64,000 bases of DNA from JBGSUZ01 sp964404895 (GCA_964404895.1 CAYOLV010000004.1:1-64000), one strand, 5' to 3'. Numbered from the stretch's first letter, positions 17,175 through 27,054 are shown. Numbers and translations: made by a program. The notes: generated by a model from the sequence alone, not told the origin.

Positions 17175-19703
17175 TTACTCTACGCCTCGCTTAAAATGTC
17201 CTTTTGTATAGCCTTTTCCTCTAAGCTCAACTGCTAACCCTAAAGCTGATTTGATATGTGTCTCCACCACTTCAGTCACTTCATCATAGCTTTCGTCTAC
17301 GAAATTAAGTCGATAGTATTGAATGCCCAATTCTTCGATAGCCTGCCATTCATCTGCTAAATTCAATACGGCACTATTAAATATTTCAACCTGACAATGG
17401 GCATTCCCTTTTACGAGGAATCTAGCACCTGTCTTGTCTTCTAAATAGTAATTGCCTTTTCTGCAAATTTGACAGCCCTCTTTAGTGTTTGAAAATACAC
17501 CGTTGATTGGACAATATTGATTTACCATAACTGGTATTTTGCCATAACCTATAATCTCAAATTTGGTATCATTTTCTTTATTCTTTCTGATCAAACCTTC
17601 TATTTGTTCATCGTTCAGTTCTAAAGAAAGGGTTACCTGGGCTGCACCTTCATGGGCTAAGAGTTCTGCCGTTTCATGATTAAAGCAGTTGAGACTAAAA
17701 TCTGCAATGGGTTCTAGGTCATGCTTCTTTAGACTTCTTAATTGACCAATGGAACTGATCAAGGCTCTTTTTATCGATTTATTAGGTGTGAAGGAAGACA
17801 TTTTTTTCTGATAGCTATCTTCCCATTCAAATCGACCTAAATAAGGAATCGCTTCCACTTCTGGATATTCCTCAAAAAGAGTTGTCCAAGCTTCTTGCCA
17901 CTCCTTCTGAGCTATAAGTGCGTCCTCGAACAAGTCATGAATATAGATAATTTTGATACCCAGTTCTGCAGCCGCTTTAAACTGCTCAGGCGTTCTGACC
18001 ATTGCTGTTAGCTGAAGCTTCGACTGTGAACTTTCATTATCAAGACCTTCAGTATGGAAGTCTTCGGATTCAATGCCATCCTCTACTAGGTCTAACTCAC
18101 ATTCATCCATCATTTGGCTTTCATCTGTACGCTCAAAGTCCTCGTCTAGTTCTCTCTGCCAAGTGGCAATGAGGGTTTCTATCAACAGATCAACCCCATC
18201 TCTGCGGAGTTGATTTAACACTTTGATTGGAACGGTTTCATCGCCTTCATGATTGATTTGAATTTCTCTGCAAGTAAATGGTGTGCCACCCATTTTTGTA
18301 AGTTGCTCATTAATTCTTTCCTCTGCAAGAGGGGTTTTAAGGGCTTTTTCTACAATTTGCTCACTGATAACCTCAACGCTGACACCGGTCTCATGGCTGA
18401 GCTTTAACTTAAGTGGCTGACCTTTTTCCATTTCCAAACACAAATCAACAGACGTTGTCTTTTCAGTGTCATTGACGGTCATTTGGGTCTGCTTCATAAG
18501 GACTTGGTCATAGGTTCTATAGAATGTCGTTCCTTTATAAACTTCATGTTTAAAATTAACGGTCACGGTTTCTCCTGCATTAGCAGTTTCAATACGTTTG
18601 CCGTCTTTTCGAATGTATTCCACTCTGCCGCCGCTGACCAATCCTTTGACTCTGACCTGTAAATCGTCGCCTTTGTTTATGGTTTCACTCAGCAAGAGCT
18701 GAACTTCTAAATTATTTCTATCAAATGAAACGGATTCTGCAACAACAATCCCTCTGTTGCCAGGGGTTTCTTGGCTAATAAAAGACTTGTTGCTCGTCCC
18801 TAAAATAAAGCCCTCTGTAAAATCTCGGTTAAAAATTCGGCGCATTTCTTCTTTAGAGGCATTGATCTGATCTGCTTCTTGTGAAGCTCTGCCTTCCAAA
18901 ATAGCATCTATGGCTTTTCGGTAAGCATTTGTAACGGCATAGGCGTATTCAGGGCCTTTCATTCTACCTTCAATTTTTAAAGAAGTAATGCCTGAATTCA
19001 TCAATTTTTCCAACTGATCAAGGGTCATCAAATCTCTAGGGCTAATGAGATAGTCCCCATCTTTTGAGGCGATGGCTTTGCCTGACGCATCTGAAATCAA
19101 TTTGTATTTCTGTCTGCAAGACTGGGCACAGCTTCCACGGTTCCCGCTTCTGCCGCCAATCATACTGCTCATGAGGCACTGTCCTGAAACCGACACACAT
19201 AAAGCGCCGTGGACGAATGCTTCAAGGTCAATGTCCACTGCTTCGTGAATTTGCTTAATTTGATCTAAATGCATTTCTCTTGGTAATACCACTCGACTGG
19301 CGCCCAAAGTTTTCATGGTCTCTACATCAGAAATTTGATGCAATGCCATTTGAGTAGAGCAATGCAGTTCAATCTTGGGATACAAATGCCTCAAAATGTT
19401 GAAGACGCCTAAATCTTGCACAATAAAAGCATCCATGCCGCTTTCATAAAGAGGCGTCAAGAAAGGCTCTAAAGCACTTAACTCTTCATCATGTAGGAGT
19501 GTGTTCACAGTTAAAAATACTCTGACCCCTCTTAAATGACAATAGTTAATTGCTTCAATCAATTCTTCATTTGTAAAATTTTGTGCGCTTTTTCTGGCAC
19601 CAAACTGCTGACCCGCCAAGTAAACGGCGTCTGCGCCAGCTTTTACGGTTGCTTCAAGGGATTCCCAGCTTCCCGCTGGGGCTAACAATTCTATTTTTTT
19701 CAC
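17175..19703 (-). CDS. Peptidase U32-family protein with DUF3656 domain (RlhA-like)
   Basis: An 842-aa protein with a U32 TIM-barrel domain at the N terminus (LLAPAGSWESLEATVKAGAD, then the cysteine-rich SGQCLMSSMIGGRSGNRGSC, around residues 170-190) and a large C-terminal region of DUF3656 type with more cysteines. E. coli RlhA, of the same architecture, hydroxylates 23S rRNA C2501; other members are called collagenase-like. rRNA modification is the more credible role but is inferred. The true start is a GTG at 19703 behind GGAGAG: extension to 19769 would read through the zapA terminator. It is followed by mutS2. Confidence 0.85.
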   Translation of the reverse strand: MKKIELLAPAGSWESLEATVKAGADAVYLAGQQFGARKSAQNFTNEELIEAINYCHLRGVRVFLTVNTLLHDEELSALEPFLTPLYESGMDAFIVQDLGVFNILRHLYPKIELHCSTQMALHQISDVETMKTLGASRVVLPREMHLDQIKQIHEAVDIDLEAFVHGALCVSVSGQCLMSSMIGGRSGNRGSCAQSCRQKYKLISDASGKAIASKDGDYLISPRDLMTLDQLEKLMNSGITSLKIEGRMKGPEYAYAVTNAYRKAIDAILEGRASQEADQINASKEEMRRIFNRDFTEGFILGTSNKSFISQETPGNRGIVVAESVSFDRNNLEVQLLLSETINKGDDLQVRVKGLVSGGRVEYIRKDGKRIETANAGETVTVNFKHEVYKGTTFYRTYDQVLMKQTQMTVNDTEKTTSVDLCLEMEKGQPLKLKLSHETGVSVEVISEQIVEKALKTPLAEERINEQLTKMGGTPFTCREIQINHEGDETVPIKVLNQLRRDGVDLLIETLIATWQRELDEDFERTDESQMMDECELDLVEDGIESEDFHTEGLDNESSQSKLQLTAMVRTPEQFKAAAELGIKIIYIHDLFEDALIAQKEWQEAWTTLFEEYPEVEAIPYLGRFEWEDSYQKKMSSFTPNKSIKRALISSIGQLRSLKKHDLEPIADFSLNCFNHETAELLAHEGAAQVTLSLELNDEQIEGLIRKNKENDTKFEIIGYGKIPVMVNQYCPINGVFSNTKEGCQICRKGNYYLEDKTGARFLVKGNAHCQVEIFNSAVLNLADEWQAIEELGIQYYRLNFVDESYDEVTEVVETHIKSALGLAVELRGKGYTKGHFKRGVE

Positions 19704-19746
19704 TTTATCTCTCCATATAGGGGTGTGGAATGACGCTACTAGCGCC

Positions 19747-19775
19747 AAAAAAAGCGGTGAGATTCTCACCGCTTT
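19747..19775 (-). terminator. Intrinsic terminator of zapA
   Basis: Perfect 11-bp hairpin AAAGCGGTGAG / CTCACCGCTTT with a 3-nt loop and a seven-T tail on the minus strand. It argues that the U32-mutS2 pair uses its own weak promoter or readthrough. Confidence 0.9.
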
Positions 19776-19792
19776 GACTGTTGTTTATTGTC

Positions 19793-20335
19793 TTAGTTCG
19801 AATCAAAGCTATCGATAAATTCAATCAGTTCTTTCTCTTTCAAGGACAACCGCTCCGCCATTTCCATTTTTTCTGCTTCCATGGAATGGAGCATGACGTC
19901 TTTTTCAGCTAATTTCCGATTGAGTTCGTCGATTTTTGTTCGAAGTGTTGTCAGACCCGTTTCATAGTCTTTTGAATTTTTGAGCATTTTTTCGAACTCT
20001 TCATTCAACTGATTATGTTCCTGCACCTTAAGTTCAGCTTCAGTCCGCACATCCAGTAGTTTCTTTCTCAGTTCCGCTACTTCAATGCTTGGATCGTCTA
20101 ATTTCTTAAGAAGCAAATCTCGCTCATCTTTCATTTTAAGGTATTCATCTGTAGAATTAAGTGCCGTCAGCACTGCAATCATAGATGTACTTAACTTCTT
20201 ATTCGCAAGAGTGATCTCTTTCATTTTATCATCAACCAAATTGGAAACGCGCTGCATGTACTCTCTGGAGTCATCACTGACAAGCGTATATTCTTGACCC
20301 ATAATCCGAACGATGACTTTATTTTTAACGGTCAA
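19793..20335 (-). CDS. zapA: Cell division protein ZapA with long coiled-coil extension
   Basis: ZapA promotes FtsZ ring assembly. The N-terminal domain (VIVRIMGQEYTLVSDDSRE, residues about 6-24, through DKMKEIT) is the ZapA globular head. Residues from about 75 onward form a long heptad-rich coiled coil, giving 180 aa, roughly twice the length of minimal ZapA (about 85-110 aa). The start appears to be TTG at 20335: AAAGGAG lies 9 nt upstream, while the longer frame begins immediately against it. The extension is common in Clostridia but its function is unclear. Confidence 0.88.
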   Translation of the reverse strand: MTVKNKVIVRIMGQEYTLVSDDSREYMQRVSNLVDDKMKEITLANKKLSTSMIAVLTALNSTDEYLKMKDERDLLLKKLDDPSIEVAELRKKLLDVRTEAELKVQEHNQLNEEFEKMLKNSKDYETGLTTLRTKIDELNRKLAEKDVMLHSMEAEKMEMAERLSLKEKELIEFIDSFDSN

Positions 20336-20379
20336 AAAAATCAACTCCTTTACTTAGACTGGTTTTGCAATCTAATATC

Positions 20380-20408
20380 ATATTACCCATTTAATGCCGT
20401 TAATGCAA
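20380..20408 (-). promoter_or_regulatory. Promoter of zapA
   Basis: Minus-strand TTGCAT (20408-20403), 17-bp spacer, TAATAT (20385-20380), between pheT and zapA. Confidence 0.75.
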
Positions 20409-20419
20409 GTAATAATTGA

Positions 20420-22819
20420 TTATCTGAGTTTCGCATCAAGTTCTGTTTCCAAAGTGTTGAGTACTTGTTGGAAGACTTTATTAACTTCTTCATCGGTTAA
20501 AGTTCGGTCTGGCGCTCTGAAGACAAGAGCATAGGCCATCGATTTACAACCCTCTTCAATTTGCTTCCCTTTATACATATCAAAAAGTTTTACGGATTCA
20601 AGAATTGATTTCCCTTTGGATGTGATTAAATCTAAAATTTGTCCGTTTGTAACTTCATTTTTCACTAAAACCGCAATATCTCTCGTCATAGAAGGATACT
20701 TTGGAAGAGGCTGATATTTTTTCTCTAAATTTGAAAGTGTTACAAGCTCAGAGAAATTAAGCTCACCCAGATAAGTTCTAACTTCCACGTCGTAAGATTC
20801 CATAACTTCAGGGTGTATTTCACCCACGACACCTAAGTCTATACCTTCGCAGGTAATTCGTGCACATCTTCCTGGGTGGAAAGTGCTGTGATTGCTTTCT
20901 GGTACAAATTTATAGGTAGTTAGACCAAACTTATGAAGTAAAGTTTCAATGATCCCTTTCATTTTGAAGAAATCTACCTCATTGCCGTATGCAGTCAAGA
21001 CTAATTTTTGAACTTCAGTCGGCAACTCTGTCACGGGCAATGCTTTTGGAATAAATACATTTCCAATTTCAAAAGCTGCCATTGCAGGTACTCTGCGGTT
21101 GTAGTTTCTTGAAACTACTTCCATCATATTGCCCATTAAACTCGTTCTCATGGCACTGTACTCTTCCCCTAAAGGATTGAGCAGTATGATTTGATCTCTG
21201 TTGGCATCTTGAACAGGCATTTTGAGAAGATCTACTTGTGATGGACTTACAAATGAATAAGTCATTACTTCATTCATGCCTTGAGCCGTAAGGACATCCT
21301 TGGCAAGGGTTTCAAGCTTTTGCTTATAGGTGAAGACACCACTTGACGCATCTCTCGGGATAGTTGTCTCAATACGGTCGTACCCATATATTCTGGCGAT
21401 TTCTTCCACTAAGTCAATTTCTTTTACCAAGTCTAAACGGAACGGAGGTACATGGCAAATCAATTCGTTGTCATTCTTTTGATCCACTTCAATCTCTAAA
21501 GATTGGAAAATTTGAATCATATCCGCCGTGCTAAGGGTTGTCCCTAGCAAGTCGTTGATTCTTGACACTCTTGCAGGTATTTGAATTTCTTCCGCTGGCG
21601 AAGGATATACATCGACTGCACCATCCACAATTTCTCCAACCCCAAGCATTTCTGCCAGTTGACAAACTCGTTCCATAACTGGGTCTACATGACAAACTGC
21701 AACACCCTTTTCGTATCTTGAAGAAGCTTCTGAACGAAGGCCTATTTCTTTTGAAGTCTTGCGAATATTAGCTTTTTCAAAAGTTGCTACTTCAATTAAA
21801 ATATTTTTAGTATCAGCGGTTATTTCAGTAAGCTCTCCACCCATAACCCCTGCAAGAGCAACAGCTTTTTCACCATCTGCGATGACCAGCATTTCGCTGC
21901 TTAGAGTTCTCTCAACGCTGTCTAGGGTCGTTAATTTTTCACCTTCGTGAGCTCTTCTGACCACAATTTGACCACTGTGGATGGTATCTAAGTCGAAAGC
22001 ATGAATGGGTTGACCAAATTCAAGCATGACGTAATTGGTTATGTCTACGATATTGCTGATCGGTCTCATGCCTGCTTTCATGAGTCTGAGCTGCATCCAA
22101 ACTGGTGATTCTTCTATTTTTACATTTTTAATAATTTTAGCGCCGTATCTTTTACAGAGATCTGGTGCCTCAATTTTAACTTTAATATGTTCTGCTGCAT
22201 TTCCTTTAACATTATTAATGCTGATGTTCATTGGCTTGATTTTACGTTTGAAGGTGGCTGCAGTTTCTCTTGCCATGCCCAACATACTGAGACAATCGGG
22301 TCTGTTCGGCGTAATTTCAAACTCAATCACTTGGTCAACGAGCTCTGGAAGTGCCACTTCAATTGGAGTCCCCGTTTCATAAGTCCCGTTCAAAATGTAT
22401 ATACCTTCCGCATGAGCTTTTGGAATTACCCTTTGCTCAAATCCCAGTTCTTCCAAAGAACAGAACATCCCTTGGGACTCAACACCACGAAGTTTGCCTT
22501 TTTTTATTTTAGTGCCACCGGCTACTGTTGAGCCATGGACGGCTACAGGAATGTACGCACCTACAAAGCAGTTTTGAGCAGCTGTTACGATTTGAAGTTG
22601 CTCTGCACCCACTTGTACTTTCATGACCCATAACTTGTCTGCGTCAGGATGTCTTTCCATTTCATCAATTCTACCCACTAATATGCCGCTGACGCCATCG
22701 CAAATTTTCTTAATGGTTTCTGTATTGGAACCTGACATGATCAAGCGTTCTTCCAAATGCTTTACATCTAAATCCTCTATATTAATATATTCATTAAGCC
22801 ATTTTACAGGTACTAACAT
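20420..22819 (-). CDS. pheT: Phenylalanyl-tRNA synthetase, beta subunit
   Basis: Large subunit (799 aa) of the alpha2-beta2 PheRS. Visible domains: N-terminal EMAP-type OB fold (GILVGRIDEMERHPDADKLW), B3/B4 editing domain (EFEITPNRPDCLSM), B5 domain, and the C-terminal ferredoxin-fold anticodon-binding domain (YPSMTRDIAVLV ... RTLTDEEVNKV). The start at 22819 has GGAGG 7-8 nt upstream; the longer frame overlaps pheS and is rejected. It is 19 bp after pheS and under the same T-box. Confidence 0.97.
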   Translation of the reverse strand: MLVPVKWLNEYINIEDLDVKHLEERLIMSGSNTETIKKICDGVSGILVGRIDEMERHPDADKLWVMKVQVGAEQLQIVTAAQNCFVGAYIPVAVHGSTVAGGTKIKKGKLRGVESQGMFCSLEELGFEQRVIPKAHAEGIYILNGTYETGTPIEVALPELVDQVIEFEITPNRPDCLSMLGMARETAATFKRKIKPMNISINNVKGNAAEHIKVKIEAPDLCKRYGAKIIKNVKIEESPVWMQLRLMKAGMRPISNIVDITNYVMLEFGQPIHAFDLDTIHSGQIVVRRAHEGEKLTTLDSVERTLSSEMLVIADGEKAVALAGVMGGELTEITADTKNILIEVATFEKANIRKTSKEIGLRSEASSRYEKGVAVCHVDPVMERVCQLAEMLGVGEIVDGAVDVYPSPAEEIQIPARVSRINDLLGTTLSTADMIQIFQSLEIEVDQKNDNELICHVPPFRLDLVKEIDLVEEIARIYGYDRIETTIPRDASSGVFTYKQKLETLAKDVLTAQGMNEVMTYSFVSPSQVDLLKMPVQDANRDQIILLNPLGEEYSAMRTSLMGNMMEVVSRNYNRRVPAMAAFEIGNVFIPKALPVTELPTEVQKLVLTAYGNEVDFFKMKGIIETLLHKFGLTTYKFVPESNHSTFHPGRCARITCEGIDLGVVGEIHPEVMESYDVEVRTYLGELNFSELVTLSNLEKKYQPLPKYPSMTRDIAVLVKNEVTNGQILDLITSKGKSILESVKLFDMYKGKQIEEGCKSMAYALVFRAPDRTLTDEEVNKVFQQVLNTLETELDAKLR

Positions 22820-22838
22820 AATCGAACCTCCGTCCTCA

Positions 22839-23858
22839 CTAGAATTGGTTGATGAAACGCATATCGTTTTCGAATAATAAACGAATATCGTCAATTTCAA
22901 GCTTTAACATGGTAATACGGTCAAGCCCCATACCAAAAGCGAAACCAGAATATTCTTCAGGATCAATACCACACTCGCGAAGAACATTTGGATGCACCAT
23001 ACCACAACCTAAAATTTCTATCCAACCGCTGCCTTTACAGACTTTACAGCCTTCTCCTCCACATTTGAAACAAGTCACGTCTACTTCTGCGCTTGGCTCA
23101 GTGAATGGGAAATAGTGAGGTCTGAATTTTGTTTTTGTATTTTCACCAAAGAGCTTTCTTGCCAAGAGATCCAAAGTCCCTTTTAAGTCTGCCATGGTTA
23201 TATTCTTGTCAATTACTAGTCCTTCGACTTGATGGAACATTGGCGAATGGGTTGCATCTAGCTCATCAAATCGGAAACATCTGCCTGGTGAAATAACTTT
23301 TATAGGCGGCTCAGAAGCTTTCATCGTTCTGATTTGAACTGGCGATGTTTGGGTTCTGAGTAAAATATCTTCATTGATGTAAAACGTATCTGACATGCTT
23401 CTTGAAGGGTGATCGATTGGTGAATTTAAAGCGTCGAAGTTATGGTATACTGTTTCTACTTCAGGGCCTTCTGCAATACAGAACCCTAAGCCGATGAAGA
23501 CCTCTTTGATTTCATCTAAAACTTTTGTAAGCGGATGACGATCGCCATAAATTTGCTCCTTAGCTGGCATAGTTACATCAATGATTTCGCTCATCAATTG
23601 TTCCTTAATCGCTTCCTTTTTTAAAACTTCTTTAGAACTTTCTAGCAGACCTTCAATCGCTTCGCGGACATCATTGACTACTTTTCCCATAGCGGGTCTT
23701 TCCTCTGGTGATAACCCTCCCATACTTTTAAGTATGCTTGTAAGCTCACCTTTTTTGCCAGTATACTTTACACGTACTTCTTCTAAAGTATTAAGATTAT
23801 TGGCATTTGCAATATCCAATTTTGCTGCTTCTAAAATTTCAGCTAACTTTGCTTTCAT
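22839..23858 (-). CDS. pheS: Phenylalanyl-tRNA synthetase, alpha subunit
   Basis: Catalytic subunit (339 aa) of PheRS with an N-terminal coiled coil (residues 1-85) and the class II core: motif 2 (ISPGRCFRFDELDATHSPMFHQVEG), motif 3 (GFAFGMGLDRITML). Phenylalanine-pocket segment AFGMG carries Gly where Ala/Gly variation determines p-chloro-Phe tolerance. A zinc-ribbon-like CFKCGGEGCKVC is present, as in many bacterial PheS. The start at 23858 follows AAAGGGG; the longer frame would run into the T-box terminator. Confidence 0.97.
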   Translation of the reverse strand: MKAKLAEILEAAKLDIANANNLNTLEEVRVKYTGKKGELTSILKSMGGLSPEERPAMGKVVNDVREAIEGLLESSKEVLKKEAIKEQLMSEIIDVTMPAKEQIYGDRHPLTKVLDEIKEVFIGLGFCIAEGPEVETVYHNFDALNSPIDHPSRSMSDTFYINEDILLRTQTSPVQIRTMKASEPPIKVISPGRCFRFDELDATHSPMFHQVEGLVIDKNITMADLKGTLDLLARKLFGENTKTKFRPHYFPFTEPSAEVDVTCFKCGGEGCKVCKGSGWIEILGCGMVHPNVLRECGIDPEEYSGFAFGMGLDRITMLKLEIDDIRLLFENDMRFINQF

Positions 23859-23890
23859 AACAATCCCCTTTCTTCCTATGCACTTCTTCA

Positions 23891-24145
23891 AAAACAAAAA
23901 AACCTCCATCCACAAGGGACGAAGGCATAAACTCCGCGGTACCACCCAAATACTCTAATAGAGCACTCTAAGCCCAATAACGAGGGCAACCGTCTTCCGC
24001 TACTCTATTTTCACAGAAAAAACTCAGAAGTGAACTTCATTTGTATTGATCATGAGAACTTGCACCAAGCGTTCCCTCTCTAAAAAGATCTCAAAACTAC
24101 TCTCTTCGTCATTGTCTTTAATACTGCCTTGGCAGTCATAAATTT
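23891..24145 (-). promoter_or_regulatory. T-box riboswitch, phenylalanine-specific, upstream of pheST
   Basis: Minus-strand T-box core TGGGTGGTACCGCGGAG (23948-23932) followed by a CCTTCGTCCC...GGATGGAGG terminator and a T run (23894-23902). In Stem I the specifier region reads GAAG-TTC-ACTTC, giving the Phe codon TTC at 24034-24032 followed by a purine. Controls pheST by tRNA-Phe charging. Confidence 0.94.
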
Positions 24146-24151
24146 CATTTG

Positions 24152-24180
24152 ATTATATCATATACTTTCCAAGCAATCAA
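24152..24180 (-). promoter_or_regulatory. Promoter of the pheST T-box transcript
   Basis: Minus-strand TTGATT (24180-24175), 17-bp spacer, TATAAT (24157-24152). The -35 abuts the end of the upstream methyltransferase gene. Confidence 0.82.
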
Positions 24181-24187
24181 GAACCGC

Positions 24188-24979
24188 TTATTTTCTTAAT
24201 TTGACAGCCTCATACATGATTATTGCGGCAGCAATGGCCGCATTAAGGCTTTCTGCCTGTCCGTATATGGGAATTTTAATCTTTTGGGTTGCCTGAGCAA
24301 AAACAGCTTCTGATACACCTTGAGATTCATTGCCAATAACTATGATTGCCCCGTCTTTGTAGTTCCCTTCAGAATAATCAGTGCTGTCCTCAAGGGAAGT
24401 ACAAAGTATTGCTAGCCCCATATTTTTAGCTTCTTCAAGAGTCTCAGGCAGTTCGTCCACCGCCATAAGGGGTAATGAAAAAACAGATCCCATTGTGGAT
24501 CTAAGGACTTTTTCGCCGTAAGGATCTACGGTGCCCTTGTTATAAATGAGTCCATCAAAACCCGCTGCATCAGCTGTTCGAATGATTGTCCCTAAATTTC
24601 CAGGGTCTTGAATCCGATCCAGTGCTATATAAAGCCCTTTGTGTTTTAAAGCAGGCATACCTTTTGGGATTTTGACAACGGCTAAAACACCTTGCGTATG
24701 AACCGTGTCAGATAAATCTTCAAAAATGTCTTTCGCTAGATACACAACGATAGTCGTTTCCGGAAGCAAAGCCATAATTTCTTCGATGGTTTGTTCTGAA
24801 ATAAGGGCTTTGCAAAACAAGACATACTCAATAGTCTCCCCTTGCATAGCCCCATGCTTTACCAATTTAATACCTTCAATTAAAAAACTATTGCTTCTGT
24901 TTCGATATTTTTTCTGCTTGAGTTTCAAAATATCTTTAAATAGTTCATTTTTAGATGAATTGATTTCAATAACCTTCAT
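24188..24979 (-). CDS. TrmH/SpoU-family RNA 2'-O-methyltransferase
   Basis: SPOUT-fold methyltransferase of 263 aa modifying rRNA or tRNA ribose. An N-terminal substrate-binding domain (residues 1-105) precedes the knot domain with the three family motifs: DRIQDPGNLGTIIRTADAAG (motif 1), IVIGNESQGVS (motif 2) and IPIYGQAESLNAAIAAAI (motif 3). It resembles RlmB and the thiostrepton-resistance-type enzymes; the target nucleotide cannot be read from sequence. It is 15 bp after ktrA and probably co-transcribed with the potassium transporter genes. Confidence 0.9.
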   Translation of the reverse strand: MKVIEINSSKNELFKDILKLKQKKYRNRSNSFLIEGIKLVKHGAMQGETIEYVLFCKALISEQTIEEIMALLPETTIVVYLAKDIFEDLSDTVHTQGVLAVVKIPKGMPALKHKGLYIALDRIQDPGNLGTIIRTADAAGFDGLIYNKGTVDPYGEKVLRSTMGSVFSLPLMAVDELPETLEEAKNMGLAILCTSLEDSTDYSEGNYKDGAIIVIGNESQGVSEAVFAQATQKIKIPIYGQAESLNAAIAAAIIMYEAVKLRK

Positions 24980-24994
24980 CCTGCTTAGACCTCA

Positions 24995-25645
24995 TTATAG
25001 TTTTTCTAATCTGTTGATGTCCGTATTGCCACCAATGACAACAAGAACAGTGCCTTCTGTAATTTCATCGTCTGGGCTAAACTGTACATCTAACTCAGCG
25101 CCATGCTTAATCCCCAACACATTGAGGTGATACTTATTGCGGATATCTAGCTCTTTGATAGTTTTACCTACCCATTCTTCAGGTGCAAATATTTCCGCAA
25201 TACCATAACGAGGGTCTAATTCTACATAGTCCAGAATGTTGTCATAAACTAAATTTTTAGCAATTCTAATGCCCATTTCTCTCTCTGGGAATACGACTCG
25301 GTCTGCACCAATTTTATACAAAACCTTTGCATGCAGTTCGTTTTGAGCTTTTGCAACAACGTATTTAACACCGAGTTCTTTGCACATTAAAGTAATCAAT
25401 ATTGAAGATTGAATGTCTGAACCGATGGTGACTACGGCTACATCAAAATTACGAATGCCCAGCGATCTAATGGTGTTTTCATCTGTAGCATCTGCTTGAA
25501 CAGCGTGTGTAACATATTCAGATATTTCCTGAATAATTTCTTCATTATTATCTACAACCATGACTTCGCTGCCCAGTTCGTTCAATTTTAAGGCAACACT
25601 TGTTCCAAAACGCCCACAGCCAATTACTACAAATTGTCTTTTCAT
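24995..25645 (-). CDS. ktrA: Potassium uptake regulatory subunit (RCK/TrkA-KtrA family)
   Basis: Cytosolic ring-forming RCK protein (216 aa) that gates the KtrB channel. RCK_N with the nucleotide-binding GCGRFGTSVA (residues about 9-18) and acidic VVDNNEE follows the Rossmann pattern; RCK_C begins near residue 135 and in this family binds c-di-AMP. Seventeen bp separate it from ktrB. Whether the protein answers to ATP/ADP, NAD or c-di-AMP is not decided by sequence alone. Confidence 0.93.
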   Translation of the reverse strand: MKRQFVVIGCGRFGTSVALKLNELGSEVMVVDNNEEIIQEISEYVTHAVQADATDENTIRSLGIRNFDVAVVTIGSDIQSSILITLMCKELGVKYVVAKAQNELHAKVLYKIGADRVVFPEREMGIRIAKNLVYDNILDYVELDPRYGIAEIFAPEEWVGKTIKELDIRNKYHLNVLGIKHGAELDVQFSPDDEITEGTVLVVIGGNTDINRLEKL

Positions 25646-25662
25646 TGATCTCTGCTCCTTTA

Positions 25663-27012
25663 TTAACCTACCAGAATTTTACCTTCTGGGTATTTTCTAT
25701 TCACTTTTTTCACTTGGCGACTAGCGATTGCAATAATTAAAGTCAACGGCCCTAATCTTCCAGCAAACATTGTCATAGACAAAATTAATTTCCCTGGAAT
25801 AGAAAGAGTCGGCGAAACATTAAGTGATAGACCCACGGTTGCAAAGGCAGATACCGTTTCAAATAACAAGTCCATAAAACTATGACCTGGATCAGTGAAA
25901 GACAAAAACATCGTCACAGCCAAAACAAGGGAAAGTGCCACACTAAAAATTGCCAATGCTTTATTAATAGCTTCCTGCGGAATTCTTCTATTAAACATCT
26001 CTACGTCATCTTTGCCCGCAATAACCGATACGACTTGTGCAATGACAAGTCCAAAAGTTGTGGTTTTAATACCACCAGCAGTTGCACCTGGAGAACCGCC
26101 TATAAACATCAATATAACTGTCACCAATTGAGCACTGATTGTATACTTAGTCATGTCTACTGTTTGAAAACCCGCCGTTCTAGGTGTTACTGATTGGAAC
26201 AATGCTGCCATGATTTTTTGCGGCCATGTTAAATTGCCAAAAGTGCCAGGATTACCGTATTCAAATAAAAGAAGCATTGCTGCTCCACCAAATATTAAAA
26301 TAGAGGTTATGGTCACTACTACTTTGGCATGAAGTGAAAACTTGCTAAATTTTCTAACACTCATAATCTCAGTAATAACACTAAAACCTAATCCACCAGT
26401 AATAATAAGTCCCATAATTGTAAAATTAATTACGGGATCTGTAATAAAGGGGATCATGTTTCTATACCCTCCGATTAGGTCAAAACCAGCGTTACAAAAT
26501 CCTGAAATAGAATGGAAAATGCCGAAGAAAATACCTGTCTTCCAACCATAAAGTGGGATAAACCTAGTCATCAGAAGCAACGCTGCAATACCTTCAATTG
26601 TAAAAGTTACAATTAAAACGTATTGAACAAGGCGAACAGCACCCGAGACTGTTGATTGATTAAAGGCTTCTTGAATGACCATTCTTGATTTCAATGAGAT
26701 TTTTCTTCCCATTATAATCGATATCAGTGTTGCCATGGTCATAAAACCCAATCCACCAACCTGAATCAGTAACATAATGACAACTTTCCCGAACATAGTC
26801 CAATGGGTTCCTGTATCTACGACAACTAATCCAGTTACACAAGTAGCAGATGTCGCCGTAAACAAAGCGTTAACAAATCCTACACTTTTCCCATCTAACG
26901 ATGAAAAAGGCATATTTAATAGCAACGCCCCTGTCAAGATGACTGCAGCAAAGCCAAGCACTAAAACCTGAGCAGGATTTAATTGCTTTTTAGGCCCTGA
27001 ACTTAATTCCAT
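25663..27012 (-). CDS. ktrB: Potassium transporter membrane subunit (TrkH/KtrB family)
   Basis: Integral membrane ion-conducting subunit (449 aa) with four pore loops of the TrkH/KtrB superfamily: TATSATCVTGLVVVD, FHSISGFCNAGFDLIGGY, PRTAGFQTVDM and FETVSAFATVGLSLNVSP. Length suits KtrB. Start ATG at 27012 is preceded by GAGGTG at good spacing; the GTG at 27024 overlaps that site. First gene of ktrB-ktrA-methyltransferase. Confidence 0.94.
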   Translation of the reverse strand: MELSSGPKKQLNPAQVLVLGFAAVILTGALLLNMPFSSLDGKSVGFVNALFTATSATCVTGLVVVDTGTHWTMFGKVVIMLLIQVGGLGFMTMATLISIIMGRKISLKSRMVIQEAFNQSTVSGAVRLVQYVLIVTFTIEGIAALLLMTRFIPLYGWKTGIFFGIFHSISGFCNAGFDLIGGYRNMIPFITDPVINFTIMGLIITGGLGFSVITEIMSVRKFSKFSLHAKVVVTITSILIFGGAAMLLLFEYGNPGTFGNLTWPQKIMAALFQSVTPRTAGFQTVDMTKYTISAQLVTVILMFIGGSPGATAGGIKTTTFGLVIAQVVSVIAGKDDVEMFNRRIPQEAINKALAIFSVALSLVLAVTMFLSFTDPGHSFMDLLFETVSAFATVGLSLNVSPTLSIPGKLILSMTMFAGRLGPLTLIIAIASRQVKKVNRKYPEGKILVG

Positions 27013-27054
27013 GATTTTCGTCACCTCTAATTTCGTAATATTAAACTTGTTTTC

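Noticed and set aside
19704..19769. N-terminal hydrophobic extension of the U32 protein looking like a signal peptide
   Set aside because: It is produced by translating the zapA terminator hairpin; GTG at 19703 has a proper ribosome site.
22820..22900. N-terminally extended PheT
   Set aside because: The extension overlaps pheS and has no ribosome site; the GGAGG-preceded ATG at 22819 begins exactly at the conserved PheT N terminus.
27013..27054. c-di-AMP riboswitch before ktrB
   Set aside because: Promoter-to-gene distance is about 40 nt, too short for a ydaO-type element.
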